Part shown: one piece after another, positions 42,321-50,442 of the stretch
How positions within the stretch are numbered: position 1 is the stretch's first letter
How the letters are laid out: the number at the start of each line of letters is the position of its first letter
NCBI GenBank assembly: GCA_025055235.1
Contig: JANWYN010000105.1
Span: 1-55,033 of the forward strand
Source of the DNA: Candidatus Roseilinea sp.
GTDB lineage: Bacteria; Chloroflexota; Anaerolineae; J036; Brachytrichaceae
Direction: 5' to 3'
DNA length: 55,033 bases
Position numbers and translations under genes: made by a program
Notes under the pieces: model-generated
Database searches by the model: none
What the model saw: the letters and a program-made list of their open reading frames with translations, nothing else
Told to the model about the DNA's origin: nothing

Positions 42321-44111
42321 CTATCGCCGCGCGAGCGGGATGTAGACCGCGTGCGCTGCGTCGAGCACGGTGAGTCGCACGGGCACGGCCACCGGCGACG
42401 CACCGGCTGCCGAGATCGTCACTGCACCCGTGTATGTGCCTGCGCTCAGGCCGGATGCATTCACGCTCACGCGGAGCGCGTTCCCGCTGCGCTCCAACTG
42501 CAGCCACGACGCGTCGGCGCTGGCCTGCCAGCCCGTGCTCCCGCATCCTTGCGTCACATTCAGCGTCGCCGGCGCAGGCGGATGGCCATCGCGCATCACC
42601 ACGAACGCGAGCGACGCCGGCGAGGTGCTCAGCGCGGGCGGTGTGGTGTGCGCTTCAACGATGGCGGAGAAGCGCGCACCGTCGGTGTAGCGCACCCACA
42701 CGCCCTGCCCGCGGTAGTTGCCGCCCGGCACCGGCCAGGTCATCGTCGGGCTCAACGGCTGCGGCGCGGTGAAGATCGAGACCGCGTCCACGAACACATC
42801 GGCGTTGCCGCTGCGCCAGAACTGGAAGATGAGGAACGGATGGTTGGGGTGATTGTTGAAGGTGAAGTTCAGGGCGAATTCCTGGTACCGGCCGGGCGCG
42901 GCGAAGTCAACGCCGCGCAGGCTGAGCGGGCCGTATGTCACGTCGCCACCTTTCACGACGACGCGCGCTACCTCACCGGCGGACGTGTTGTCGTTCACCT
43001 TCAGCCGGAAGTAAGCCACCATCGGTGCGCCTTTGATGAAGCCCATATCCCATACCCACGCCGACGACTCGCCGGCGCCGGGATACAGCCGGAAGGCCGT
43101 GCCACCCCATGCCGCGGGATCGGTGATGCGCTCGCCGTTGCCCCACAGCTTGCCGAACGTCGGGAAGGTGTCGTCGGCCAGCCAGCCCAGGCTGAACTGC
43201 ACCATCGGCAGGCCGCCGCCATCCAGGTTGCGCAGCGTCACTTCCGGCTGAGTCGTGCTGAGCTGGGCATCGCCGAGTTCGCCCAACGGCACGTTCGCGC
43301 CTAGGTAGATCGTGTCGCTCACCGTCAGGGTGCGGCTGAAGGCGTCGCGCGTCTTGACGTAGACCGATCGCCAGCCCTGGCCGCCATCGAGCGTCCAGGC
43401 TTTGTTTGCAGTGTATGGTTCCCAGGCAGACCCCAAGAAACAAGGATCGTTGCTCACCATCATCTCGGTCGCCGCGCTCATCCCGGCGAAGCCGCCGCCT
43501 GCCAAACGGTCGTAGATGTAGAGGTTCACCGCCGGCGATGTGGTCGTGACGGCCTCGTTTTCGATGATGACCGGCGCATAGACCGCATCAACGCCGAAGT
43601 CCTGCGTGACGTAGCCGCGCCCATCGCCGGCGCGCCGGTAGTAGCCCAGGCCGACCTCGCGCGAGTTCGGATCGAGCAGGTTGGCGCGGTGGCCGGTGCT
43701 GTTCATCCAGCCCTCGATCGCATATTCGGGCGTGACGTAGCCGCAGAAGGCGTTCTCCGCGCCGGCCCAGCCTCGATACCCAAAGGCCCGCGCCCGATAA
43801 TCCGGCCAGTTGCCGTTGGTATCTTGGTGGCCGCAAAAATTAGGCGGGCGGTTCTCAGTGGAATCCCACGAATACCAGCGCGCGGCCCGGGTCAATTGTA
43901 GGTTCCAGCGCAGCGGCGGGACGCCCTGGTTGCGCCGCGCCAGGTTGCCCAGATAGACTGTGCGGGCTTCGTTCAAGAGCAATTCCGGCGCCTGGATGGT
44001 CGGATCGAAGCCGCCTTGCGCTCGAGCCGGCAGGCCGGCCAGCAACACAAACAGCGAGGAGAACAGCGACAGAACCAACCAGCGATGTGAACGAAGATGT
44101 TGTTTACGCAC
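42321..44111 (-). CDS. Secreted CAP (SCP/PR-1) domain protein with C-terminal BACON domain
   Basis: About 596 residues. The GTG at 44111 is chosen because it gives a clean signal peptide ([30 protein letters not shown]); a TTG at 44144 would add 11 residues. The CAP domain lies at about 45-170, with [26 protein letters not shown] and [20 protein letters not shown]. Beta-rich modules of about 250 residues follow, then a BACON domain ([23 protein letters not shown]). The protein ends VYIPLARR, a C-terminal pattern seen on exoproteins of Chloroflexota. CAP proteins are secreted with varied roles. Placed just upstream of GH29. Confidence 0.88.
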   Translation of the reverse strand: MRKQHLRSHRWLVLSLFSSLFVLLAGLPARAQGGFDPTIQAPELLLNEARTVYLGNLARRNQGVPPLRWNLQLTRAARWYSWDSTENRPPNFCGHQDTNGNWPDYRARAFGYRGWAGAENAFCGYVTPEYAIEGWMNSTGHRANLLDPNSREVGLGYYRRAGDGRGYVTQDFGVDAVYAPVIIENEAVTTTSPAVNLYIYDRLAGGGFAGMSAATEMMVSNDPCFLGSAWEPYTANKAWTLDGGQGWRSVYVKTRDAFSRTLTVSDTIYLGANVPLGELGDAQLSTTQPEVTLRNLDGGGLPMVQFSLGWLADDTFPTFGKLWGNGERITDPAAWGGTAFRLYPGAGESSAWVWDMGFIKGAPMVAYFRLKVNDNTSAGEVARVVVKGGDVTYGPLSLRGVDFAAPGRYQEFALNFTFNNHPNHPFLIFQFWRSGNADVFVDAVSIFTAPQPLSPTMTWPVPGGNYRGQGVWVRYTDGARFSAIVEAHTTPPALSTSPASLAFVVMRDGHPPAPATLNVTQGCGSTGWQASADASWLQLERSGNALRVSVNASGLSAGTYTGAVTISAAGASPVAVPVRLTVLDAAHAVYIPLARR

Positions 44112-44261
44112 AATATCACAGACGTGTTTCACGCTTACCGGCAACTCGGCATGGCTCTGCGATCGAATGTGTGCTCTTCAGCGCACAACCAACTAACACA
44201 TACCGCGCCTCCGGCCAGCTTCGCTCGACGCGACGCTGCCGATCTACAACGAAAGGGGAAC

Positions 44262-44287
44262 GTCGAAACCGGCGTCTGGGTTTCGAC
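44262..44287 (-). terminator. 9-bp stem-loop after dgkA
   Basis: GTCGAAACC (44262-44270) pairs perfectly with GGTTTCGAC (44279-44287) across an 8-nt loop, 13 bp past the dgkA stop on the minus strand. The downstream sequence on that strand is TTCCCCTTTC, a weak T-rich stretch. Confidence 0.5.
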
Positions 44288-44299
44288 CGGATCGGCGCT

Positions 44300-44686
44300 C
44301 TACGCCCCGGCGCGCAAAGCTGCTGCTAACGCCCTAAGCAACGGCGGCCCGAGTACCAGCAACCCGACGACGACGGCGCACAGCGCTGTGAGGAAGACTG
44401 CGCCGGCCGCGCAATCCTTGGCCACCTTCGCCAGCGCGTGAAACTCCGGCGAGACGTGATCCACGACGGCCTCGAGCGCCGTGTTCATCAACTCGGCCTG
44501 GAACACCAATCCCGACACGAGTGCCAAGATCGCCCACTGTTCCACCGAAAGCCCTACGACCAAGCCTACGATCACCACAGCCAGCATGACGCCGCAGTGC
44601 ACCTTGAAATTGCGCTGCGTGCGAAAGGCATAAGCGATCCCCTCGAAGGCGAAGCGAAAGGAGGCGAGCAGGCTGGGAGATTTCAT
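44300..44686 (-). CDS. dgkA: Diacylglycerol/undecaprenol kinase
   Basis: 128 residues from the ATG at 44686; the longer frame is made of repeat-array sequence. DgkA fold: FAFEGIAYAFRTQRNFKVH, then the membrane segments VMLAVVIVGLVVGLSVEQW and ILALVSGLVFQAELMNTALEAVVD with the catalytic Glu in the ELMNTALE motif, and AKDCAAGAVFLTAL. In non-enteric bacteria this family mostly phosphorylates undecaprenol to recycle the wall lipid carrier. The rlmI gene is upstream on the same strand, with an array between. Confidence 0.92.
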   Translation of the reverse strand: MKSPSLLASFRFAFEGIAYAFRTQRNFKVHCGVMLAVVIVGLVVGLSVEQWAILALVSGLVFQAELMNTALEAVVDHVSPEFHALAKVAKDCAAGAVFLTALCAVVVGLLVLGPPLLRALAAALRAGA

Positions 44687-44693
44687 GGGCTGG

Positions 44694-44778
44694 GAGCTGT
44701 GAGCTATGAGCTGTGAGCTGCGAGATTGGAGATTAGAGATTGGGGTGCACAATCTCCAATCTCTTATCTCCAAATCTC
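44694..44778. repeat. Fold-back heptamer array (GAGATTG/CAATCTC)
   Basis: Eleven phase-locked 7-bp units (four GAGCTGT-type, three GAGATTG-type, GGGTGCA at the turn, then CAATCTC, CAATCTC, TTATCTC) and one octamer CAAATCTC. Arms at 44722-44743 and 44756-44778 are reverse complements with few mismatches. It fills the spacer exactly from 8 bp before the dgkA start to 1 bp before the rlmI stop. Confidence 0.9.
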
Positions 44779-44779
44779 C

Positions 44780-45991
44780 TCACTCGATCCGGCAAATCAA
44801 CCCCTTCAAGTATTCCGCCTCGGGGAAGCTGAGCAGCACAGGGTGGTCGCTGGCCTGCGTCAGCCGCTCGATCACCCGCGCCTCACGCCCGGCCTCCAAC
44901 GCGGCGCTGAAGACGATCTTCTGGAACAACGCGGCATCCACCACGCCACTGCACGAGAACGTCACAAGAATCCCTCCCGGATTGATGACGCTCATGCCGA
45001 CGCGGTTGAGGTCTTTGTAGGCACGCGAGGCGCGCTCGATCTGGCCGGGGTGATGGGCGAACTTGGGCGGATCGAGGATGACCACATCGAATCGCTCATC
45101 GCCGTTGCGCAGCCGGCGCAGATAGTCGAACACATCGGCCTCGACGCACTCGTAGCACTGTTCCGCTCGGACGCCGCCGTTCAGCGCCAGGTTGCGCTCG
45201 GCCAGCGCCAACGCCTCTCCGCTCGAATCCACGTTGACGACGCGCCTCGCACCGCCGGCCAACGCGTGCAGGCCGAAAGCGCCCGTGTAGGAGAACGCGT
45301 TCAACACCGCTGCACCCTCGCAGTATGCCGCGACTCGGGCGCGGTTGTCGCGCTGATCGAGGTAGAAGCCGGTCTTTTGGCCGCCGGCTAGGTTGACCAA
45401 GAAGCGCAGCCCACGCTCGCGAATCTCGACCGGCTCAGCCGGCGCTTCATCACACAACGCTTCGCGCACTGCGCGCGGCACCATCCCGCCGAATTCGTGC
45501 TGCAGGCGCTCTTCGTCCATGCGCCGCACGATCCGCCGAGGTGCGATGGCCTCCGACAGCGCGTCCACCAAGACCGGCAGCGCGCGCCAAGCTGCGAGGG
45601 TCGAAATTTCGAGGACGAGACAGCCGGCATAATCATCGGCGATCAGCCCCGGCAGGCCGTCGCTCTCGCCGAACACCCACCGGATCGCGTCGGTATGCGC
45701 GAGGGCCGGATCGCGTTTGCGCCGCGCGATCGCCGCATGCACGCGCCGCTGCCAGAACGTCTCGTCTATCGCCTCGTCATGCTGCCAGGTCAGCAGGCGC
45801 ACAGCGATCTGCGCTTGCTGGTTGATCACACCGCGCGCCAGCCACTCGCCCTTGTTGTCGGTCACGTCAACGACGTCGCCATCCTTGGGCCGGCCGGAGA
45901 CCTCCTTGATCGCGCTGGCGAACAGGCGCGGATGGCGCTGGCGGACGGATCGGTCGCGCCCAGACTTGAGGACGACAACAGCGGGCGACAT
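44780..45991 (-). CDS. rlmI: 23S rRNA (cytosine-C5) methyltransferase, RlmI type
   Basis: 403 residues from the ATG at 45991. An N-terminal PUA domain (KSGRDRSVRQRHPRLFASAIKEVSG) is followed by the central EEHE-like domain and a C-terminal SAM-dependent methyltransferase: NAFSYTGAFGLHALAGGA (SAM binding), LDPPKF, and the catalytic Cys in FSCSGVVDAAL. RlmI methylates C1962 of 23S rRNA. Length is normal. The stop abuts the heptamer array. Confidence 0.92.
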   Translation of the reverse strand: MSPAVVVLKSGRDRSVRQRHPRLFASAIKEVSGRPKDGDVVDVTDNKGEWLARGVINQQAQIAVRLLTWQHDEAIDETFWQRRVHAAIARRKRDPALAHTDAIRWVFGESDGLPGLIADDYAGCLVLEISTLAAWRALPVLVDALSEAIAPRRIVRRMDEERLQHEFGGMVPRAVREALCDEAPAEPVEIRERGLRFLVNLAGGQKTGFYLDQRDNRARVAAYCEGAAVLNAFSYTGAFGLHALAGGARRVVNVDSSGEALALAERNLALNGGVRAEQCYECVEADVFDYLRRLRNGDERFDVVILDPPKFAHHPGQIERASRAYKDLNRVGMSVINPGGILVTFSCSGVVDAALFQKIVFSAALEAGREARVIERLTQASDHPVLLSFPEAEYLKGLICRIE

Positions 45992-46028
45992 GACGCGAAG
46001 CCAGACGGCATATCGCGCCGAGCGTGCG

Positions 46029-46307
46029 CTATCGAATGATGAACGACAGCACAACCATGACGGCGATGAGCGCGAGGAAGATAAGCGAGGTCAGTCGCAG
46101 ATCATCGAGCACTTCGCCATACTCGCGACGCAGGTTTGCCGTCGTCGGCACAGCCGGCGACGCAGGCGCGCGTGAGGTGACGGTCGCGCTCGTCTTCGCT
46201 GGCTCGGCCTTCGCGTCGGGCATTGCTGGCGCAGGCGCGCGCTCGGGGACGTTGAATGCCTCGGGGGGCAGATTGGGTCTTCTCTCGCGACGTGATTTCT
46301 TGGACAT
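46029..46307 (-). CDS. Small protein with C-terminal membrane anchor
   Basis: 92 residues from the ATG at 46307. A basic start (MSKKSRRERRPN), an Ala/Pro-rich linker, and a C-terminal membrane segment LRLTSLIFLALIAVMVVLSFIIR, i.e. a tail-anchored layout. No domain recognised. The short, charged N-terminus and Pro linker could belong to a ribosome-associated or scaffolding protein, but there is no evidence for either. It lies between rlmI and the methyltransferase on the same strand. Confidence 0.7.
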   Translation of the reverse strand: MSKKSRRERRPNLPPEAFNVPERAPAPAMPDAKAEPAKTSATVTSRAPASPAVPTTANLRREYGEVLDDLRLTSLIFLALIAVMVVLSFIIR

Positions 46308-46337
46308 AGCGATTATTTGTGTTGGAAGTATCAATTC

Positions 46338-46373
46338 AGTATCAGTAGTGTCGGTGGTGTCGGTGGTGTCGGT
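46338..46373. repeat. Nonamer array (GGTGTCGGT)
   Basis: Four phase-locked 9-bp units, AGTATCAGT, AGTGTCGGT, GGTGTCGGT and GGTGTCGGT, ending 3 bp before the methyltransferase stop (46377). It has the same position relative to genes as the heptamer arrays but a period of 9. Confidence 0.8.
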
Positions 46374-46376
46374 AAG

Positions 46377-47192
46377 TCAATGCATAAGTTTGGCGCCTAC
46401 AGCGAACACTTCGCGCCGGAAGAACCAGGCGAATGGCACCCAGTTGAACGCGACGTGACGCAGCGCGCTCATCACAGCGCCTTCGCGGCGATTCTGCGGC
46501 GGCGTGTCCAACCATACCCGGACGCGCTTGAAGCCGGCGCGCACCAGATAGCGGCGCAGGCGCAGCATATCCTGCTCGTTAACGTGCACCTCGGTGTTGA
46601 TCGGCACGTTGAGCGCGCGCGGGTTCTTCGGGTATTTGTGCCCCTGCCCCATCACTATGCGCACCGTGCGCACGACCGGATAGGCATAAGCGTCATACCA
46701 GCGGTTGGGCGCGGTATGCACAATAATCTGGCCGGCCGGCTTGAGCACGCGCCATACCTCGCGTAAACAGGCATCTAGCTCCCACGGCTGCAGATGCTCG
46801 ACCACGTCGAACATCAGCACGCGGTCGAACGATGCATCGGTGAACGGCAGAGACTTCGCGTCGGCGCGCGCGATGCCATACGTCCCCGGCTCATTCTGCA
46901 TGATGCGCTGGGTCAGCCGCACGGCAGCGCGCGCGTAGTCAATCCCGAATGACTTCGCACCGATCCGCGCGACGCGCCGGACGATCTCGCCGCGCCCACA
47001 GCCGAGATCGAGCACGCTCATGCCCGGCTCCACCGACGCGAACTCGAACGCTTGGCGCAGCCGGCGCGAGAGGTGTTCGCCTTCGGTCTTGAGGAACTCG
47101 TCGTAGCCCTCGCAAGCCGTGAGGAAGTAGTTTTCGTCATACAGCTCGGACGGCAACGGCGCTTCGTGCGCGTGGGATCGCGAATCGCTCAT
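46377..47192 (-). CDS. Class I SAM-dependent methyltransferase
   Basis: 271 residues from the ATG at 47192 (a TTG at 47207 is the alternative). The SAM-binding motif I is MSVLDLGCGRGEIVRRVA; motif II FGIDYARAAVRLT; then FDRVLMFDVVEHLQPWELDACLREVWRVLKPAGQIIVHTAPN, as in UbiE/Coq5-like and glycolipid-pathway methyltransferases. Next to the GT4 gene on the same strand, so a sugar or lipid substrate is likely but not shown. Confidence 0.88.
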   Translation of the reverse strand: MSDSRSHAHEAPLPSELYDENYFLTACEGYDEFLKTEGEHLSRRLRQAFEFASVEPGMSVLDLGCGRGEIVRRVARIGAKSFGIDYARAAVRLTQRIMQNEPGTYGIARADAKSLPFTDASFDRVLMFDVVEHLQPWELDACLREVWRVLKPAGQIIVHTAPNRWYDAYAYPVVRTVRIVMGQGHKYPKNPRALNVPINTEVHVNEQDMLRLRRYLVRAGFKRVRVWLDTPPQNRREGAVMSALRHVAFNWVPFAWFFRREVFAVGAKLMH

Positions 47193-47255
47193 CGTCAACC
47201 GCGTCAAAGTATAGCAATCGGGCAGGGGACAGGAAGGCAGAAGTTAGAGTATTGA

Positions 47256-47332
47256 AAGTCGGGAGTGGGGAGTAGGCACACTTCCGACTCCTGACTCCCT
47301 ACTTACTACTGCCCACTCCCAACTCCCGACTT
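47256..47332. repeat. Fold-back heptamer array (GAGTGGG/CCCACTC)
   Basis: Eleven phase-locked units: AAGTCGG, GAGTGGG, GAGTAGG, CACACTT, CCGACTC, CTGACTC, CCTACTT, ACTACTG, CCCACTC, CCAACTC, CCGACTT. AAGTCGGGAGT on the left is complementary to ACTCCCGACTT on the right. The right-hand part forms the last codons and stop of the GT4 gene. Confidence 0.9.
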
Positions 47333-48483
47333 ACCATTCGCTCAAACAGCCTCGCCGTTTGGCCGGCGATCGCATCCCACTGGAAGCGCTTGCTCAACTG
47401 CGCCGCACCGGCTTGCAACCGACGCCGGAGCGCCTCATCGGCGATCACGCGCTCGATCGCCTGCACCAGCGCCGGAACATCGTCGGGCGGCGTGAGCAGC
47501 ACGTTCGTCTCGTTCACCAACTCCGGCAACGTCACCCGGGGCGTCGTGGTGACGATGGCACAGCCGTGGGCCAGCGCGGCCATCAATGTGCCACGGCGGA
47601 AGGATGCGCCGTCGCGATACGGCAGGGCGATACACGTGCAGGCCGCAAACGCCTCGCTCACGCCGCGTTCGTCGAGGAAGCCGGTGAGATAGACGTGGTC
47701 GTGCACACCTAGCTCGACAGCCAAACGCTGCAGATGCGCGGCATAGACCATGTTGGTGGGATCGCTGTCGCCAGTCTGCCCGCCGATGTGCAGCAGCCCA
47801 ACGTTCAAGCCACGCCGGCGCAGCTCGCTCAAGGCACGGATGAGCGTCTCGCCACCCTTGCTTTCGTTCATGAAGCCAAAATAGCCGATCAAAACGACGT
47901 CATCGGCGACGCCCTGCGCGCGCATCCACGCCGCGCGGTCGAAGCCTTCCAGCGACGCCGGCACGATATTGCTGCCGATCGGTATCATGGCGACCTCGCG
48001 CACGCCTTCTTGCAGCAACGTGTCGCGATCCTCGACGTTCGTGGCGATGCAAGCCGATGCGCCCTTCGCCATCATCACGATGGACTTCCAACGCAGAAAA
48101 CCGGCCTTGGGGAAGAGATACGGCACGCGCAGGTCATGGAACGTGACCACGGTTGGCGTGCGCTTGGCCAACGCGCCCGGCAGCAGGTTGATGGCCGGAT
48201 GCATCTGATAAGCGGCGGCCTGATATTGCAGGTTCAGCACGTTAGGGTGGAAGAGGCGGTTGAAGCCCTCGATGCGCCGGCGCGTCTCCCAGTTCCATGC
48301 CGTGACCAGCCGGTGCACGGTCACGCCGCCTTCGCGTTCGATGGCCGGCGCGCCCGTGACGAACTTGGTCAGCACGTGTGGCTCGTGCCCGAGTTCGGCC
48401 AGCGCCAGGGCCAGCCGGCGCGTGTAGTCGCCCAGGCCGCCCTGCAATGGCGGATACTCGCCGGCGATCAAACCGATGCGCAT
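47299..48483 (-). CDS. Glycosyltransferase family 4
   Basis: 394 residues, GT-B fold. MRIGLIAGEYPPLQGGLGDYTRRLALALAELGHEPHVL is the acceptor-side Rossmann start; VLIGYFGFMNESKGGETLIRALSEL and the later GVSEAFAACTCIALPYRDGASFRRGTLMAALAHGCAIVTT are the typical donor-side motifs. Its last residues, SRELGVGSSK plus stop, are encoded by heptamer-array sequence, so the original stop has probably been lost or moved. Likely adds a sugar to a surface polymer or lipid. Confidence 0.92.
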   Translation of the reverse strand: MRIGLIAGEYPPLQGGLGDYTRRLALALAELGHEPHVLTKFVTGAPAIEREGGVTVHRLVTAWNWETRRRIEGFNRLFHPNVLNLQYQAAAYQMHPAINLLPGALAKRTPTVVTFHDLRVPYLFPKAGFLRWKSIVMMAKGASACIATNVEDRDTLLQEGVREVAMIPIGSNIVPASLEGFDRAAWMRAQGVADDVVLIGYFGFMNESKGGETLIRALSELRRRGLNVGLLHIGGQTGDSDPTNMVYAAHLQRLAVELGVHDHVYLTGFLDERGVSEAFAACTCIALPYRDGASFRRGTLMAALAHGCAIVTTTPRVTLPELVNETNVLLTPPDDVPALVQAIERVIADEALRRRLQAGAAQLSKRFQWDAIAGQTARLFERMVSRELGVGSSK

Positions 48484-48490
48484 GGCTTAA

Positions 48491-48640
48491 TGGTAATTGG
48501 TAATTAGTAATTGGTAACTAGTTGCTGGTCGCTAGTTGCTGGTCGTTGGTCGTTAGTCGTTGGTCGTTGGTTGCCAGTTACCAATTACCAATTACCAAAT
48601 CATCAATCATCAGTCATCAAGTCATCAGGTCGTCAGGTCG
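48491..48640. repeat. Fold-back heptamer array (TGGTAAT/CAATTAC)
   Basis: Fifteen phase-locked units of consensus TRGTNRY from 48491 to 48595 (TGGTAAT, TAGTAAT, TGGTAAC, TAGTTGC, TGGTCGC, TGGTCGT, CAGTTAC, CAATTAC), then CAAATCA, TCAATCA, TCAGTCA and drifted octamers. The left arm, about 48491-48518, is complementary to about 48573-48597, leaving a loop of about 55 nt that is itself made of heptamers. It fills the gap between the divergent GT4 and SCP2 genes. Confidence 0.92.
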
Positions 48641-48665
48641 AGTTGCGACAAGTAGAATTTTCTCG

Positions 48666-49079
48666 ATGAGTATTCCATTTGCGACACCGGAATGGGTGGC
48701 GGCGTTCAAAGATGCGATCAACGCCAGCGCCGCGTATCGCGAAGCAGCTAAGACATGGGAAGGGGACTTCTGGTTCATCGTCGAACCGGAAGCCGGCCAG
48801 CCCGCCAGCGAACGCAAGCTAATGTACCTCGACCTGTGGCACGGCGAATGTCGCGAGGCGTTCCTGGCGCAAGACGAGAGCGAACGCAACCCTGAATTCC
48901 GCATCTGGGCACCGGCCAAGCATTGGCGCCGCGTCATCAACCGCGAGATTGATCCGATCAAGGCGCTGATGACCAACCAGCTCAAGCTCAAAGGCAACTT
49001 CGCCAAGATCATGCGCAGTGTGCGCGCCGCACAAGAACTCGTGTTGTGCGCTGCCAGCGTGCCGACGCAGTTCGACTAA
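48666..49079 (+). CDS. SCP2 sterol-transfer-fold protein
   Basis: 137 residues from the ATG at 48666; the longer frame is array sequence. The pattern EWVAAFKDAINASAAYREAAKTWEGDFWFIVEP, then LDLWHGECREA, and a C-terminal MTNQLKLKGNFAKIMRSVRAAQELV matches the bacterial SCP2 domain, which binds lipids or acyl-CoA in a hydrophobic cavity. Role unknown. Confidence 0.85.
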   Translation: MSIPFATPEWVAAFKDAINASAAYREAAKTWEGDFWFIVEPEAGQPASERKLMYLDLWHGECREAFLAQDESERNPEFRIWAPAKHWRRVINREIDPIKALMTNQLKLKGNFAKIMRSVRAAQELVLCAASVPTQFD

Positions 49080-49080
49080 C

Positions 49081-50022
49081 TCAACCCACGGCATCTTCGC
49101 CTTCCGCGAGCACGTCGCGGTTGCGCTCGGCCTGCAACGCCGCTGCGTAGCGGCGCCATTTGCGCCGGGCATAGACGGCGATCAACAGCGCAGCCGGCAA
49201 GACCACGGCGAAACCGAGGAAAGGCCCGACCGCGATCAACGGCAGGTCGCGCGCGCGATCCAGGTTGAGCAACAGCAACGTGAGCGACAGCCAGACCGTG
49301 ACGATGTTGGGGATGGCATCGCCGGAGTGCAGCAGCTTCATGCCGTCGAAGCGCCGGCGCGTGAAAGGCCAGAATAAATTCGAGCCGAGATAGCCGAGTT
49401 GATCCTCCAGCACGTGCACGGCGTAGCCCAACCCGCCGACCAGGCCGGCCAGTGGGCTAATCAGTAACGCCAGCGCCGCACCGAGGACAACCGCCAGCAC
49501 CAGCGAGTGCGACCACTGGCGATGCCAGGGCAAGAACTCGACCTGATAGCCGTTCGCGCCCTGCGACAGCCTGAGCGATGGGCCGCCCAATTCGATAATC
49601 TCTAGCGCGCCGTCGTACTGGTAATCCAGCTTGCCGACGTGGGCGCGCGCCTCGGCATCGTTCATCGTCACCACCACGTCGCCGTTGTCCATGTCGAAAC
49701 GCAGGGTGTAGGTCACCCAGTCCACCGCGCCGAGGCGCAGCGGGTGGAACTGCACGATGCGCGGGCGATCCGGCGTGACGCGCGCGAACTCGCGTGCGAA
49801 GGCGTCGGCCAGCGCTTGCGGGTCGGGATGTTCTCGATCGGGGATGATGTCGGCATCGCGCCGCTCGACGAACTTAGCGAAGCGAAAGTCGAAAGTGTCA
49901 GGCAGCATTGCACACGCGCCGCCCAGCGCGATGAGTAGGCCGCCCTGCGCGGCATGTTCGACCACACCCGGCACGAACGAGGCAACGCACAGGCCGGAGG
50001 CGAAATGCGCGATGCCCTTCAT
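49081..50022 (-). CDS. DUF457 (YdjM-like) membrane metal-dependent hydrolase
   Basis: 313 residues. MKGIAHFASGLCVASF and LGGACAMLPDTFDF near the start, WHRQWSHSLVLA and LGYAVHVLEDQLGYLGSNLFWP in the centre are the His/Asp-rich metal motifs of the DUF457/YdjM family. Several membrane segments surround them. An insertion at about 60-150 (FDMDNGDVVVTMNDAEARAH) forms an extra soluble domain. The stop is 1 bp from that of the SCP2 gene (convergent). Confidence 0.88.
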   Translation of the reverse strand: MKGIAHFASGLCVASFVPGVVEHAAQGGLLIALGGACAMLPDTFDFRFAKFVERRDADIIPDREHPDPQALADAFAREFARVTPDRPRIVQFHPLRLGAVDWVTYTLRFDMDNGDVVVTMNDAEARAHVGKLDYQYDGALEIIELGGPSLRLSQGANGYQVEFLPWHRQWSHSLVLAVVLGAALALLISPLAGLVGGLGYAVHVLEDQLGYLGSNLFWPFTRRRFDGMKLLHSGDAIPNIVTVWLSLTLLLLNLDRARDLPLIAVGPFLGFAVVLPAALLIAVYARRKWRRYAAALQAERNRDVLAEGEDAVG

Positions 50023-50109
50023 GCAGCGAATTGTATTGCCGGCGACTATTTCCAGCGAAGGCGTGCGGCACTGTCAGGTTACCAGGGAGCGATCGGCATG
50101 CTGCCCGCG

Positions 50110-50115
50110 TATAAT
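50110..50115 (+). promoter_or_regulatory. -10 box of the SAM-I / metK transcript
   Basis: TATAAT, a perfect -10 consensus, 48 bp before the start of the riboswitch stem P1. No good -35 box was found at the usual distance. Confidence 0.55.
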
Positions 50116-50162
50116 TTGAGCAGCTTCGACCAGACGTCGAGGCAAGCGCTATCAGCCTGATC

Positions 50163-50302
<140 letters not shown>

Positions 50303-50324
50303 GGACGCGCATGAATCACTTATG

Positions 50325-50365
50325 CCCTCTTGTCTCCCAGCGAGCGCAAGAGGGCGATATTTTTA
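50325..50365 (+). terminator. Intrinsic terminator of the SAM-I expression platform
   Basis: GCCCTCTTG (about 50325-50333) pairs with CAAGAGGGC (about 50347-50355), followed by GATATTTTTAT. When SAM holds P1 closed this hairpin should form and end transcription before metK. Confidence 0.88.
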
Positions 50366-50442
50366 TGCGGACTCTAGGAATTAGCTCAGACGACCGGCAA
50401 GGCGCCTGAAAGCAGAGAAGAACTAGCAAGAGAGAATTCAAC

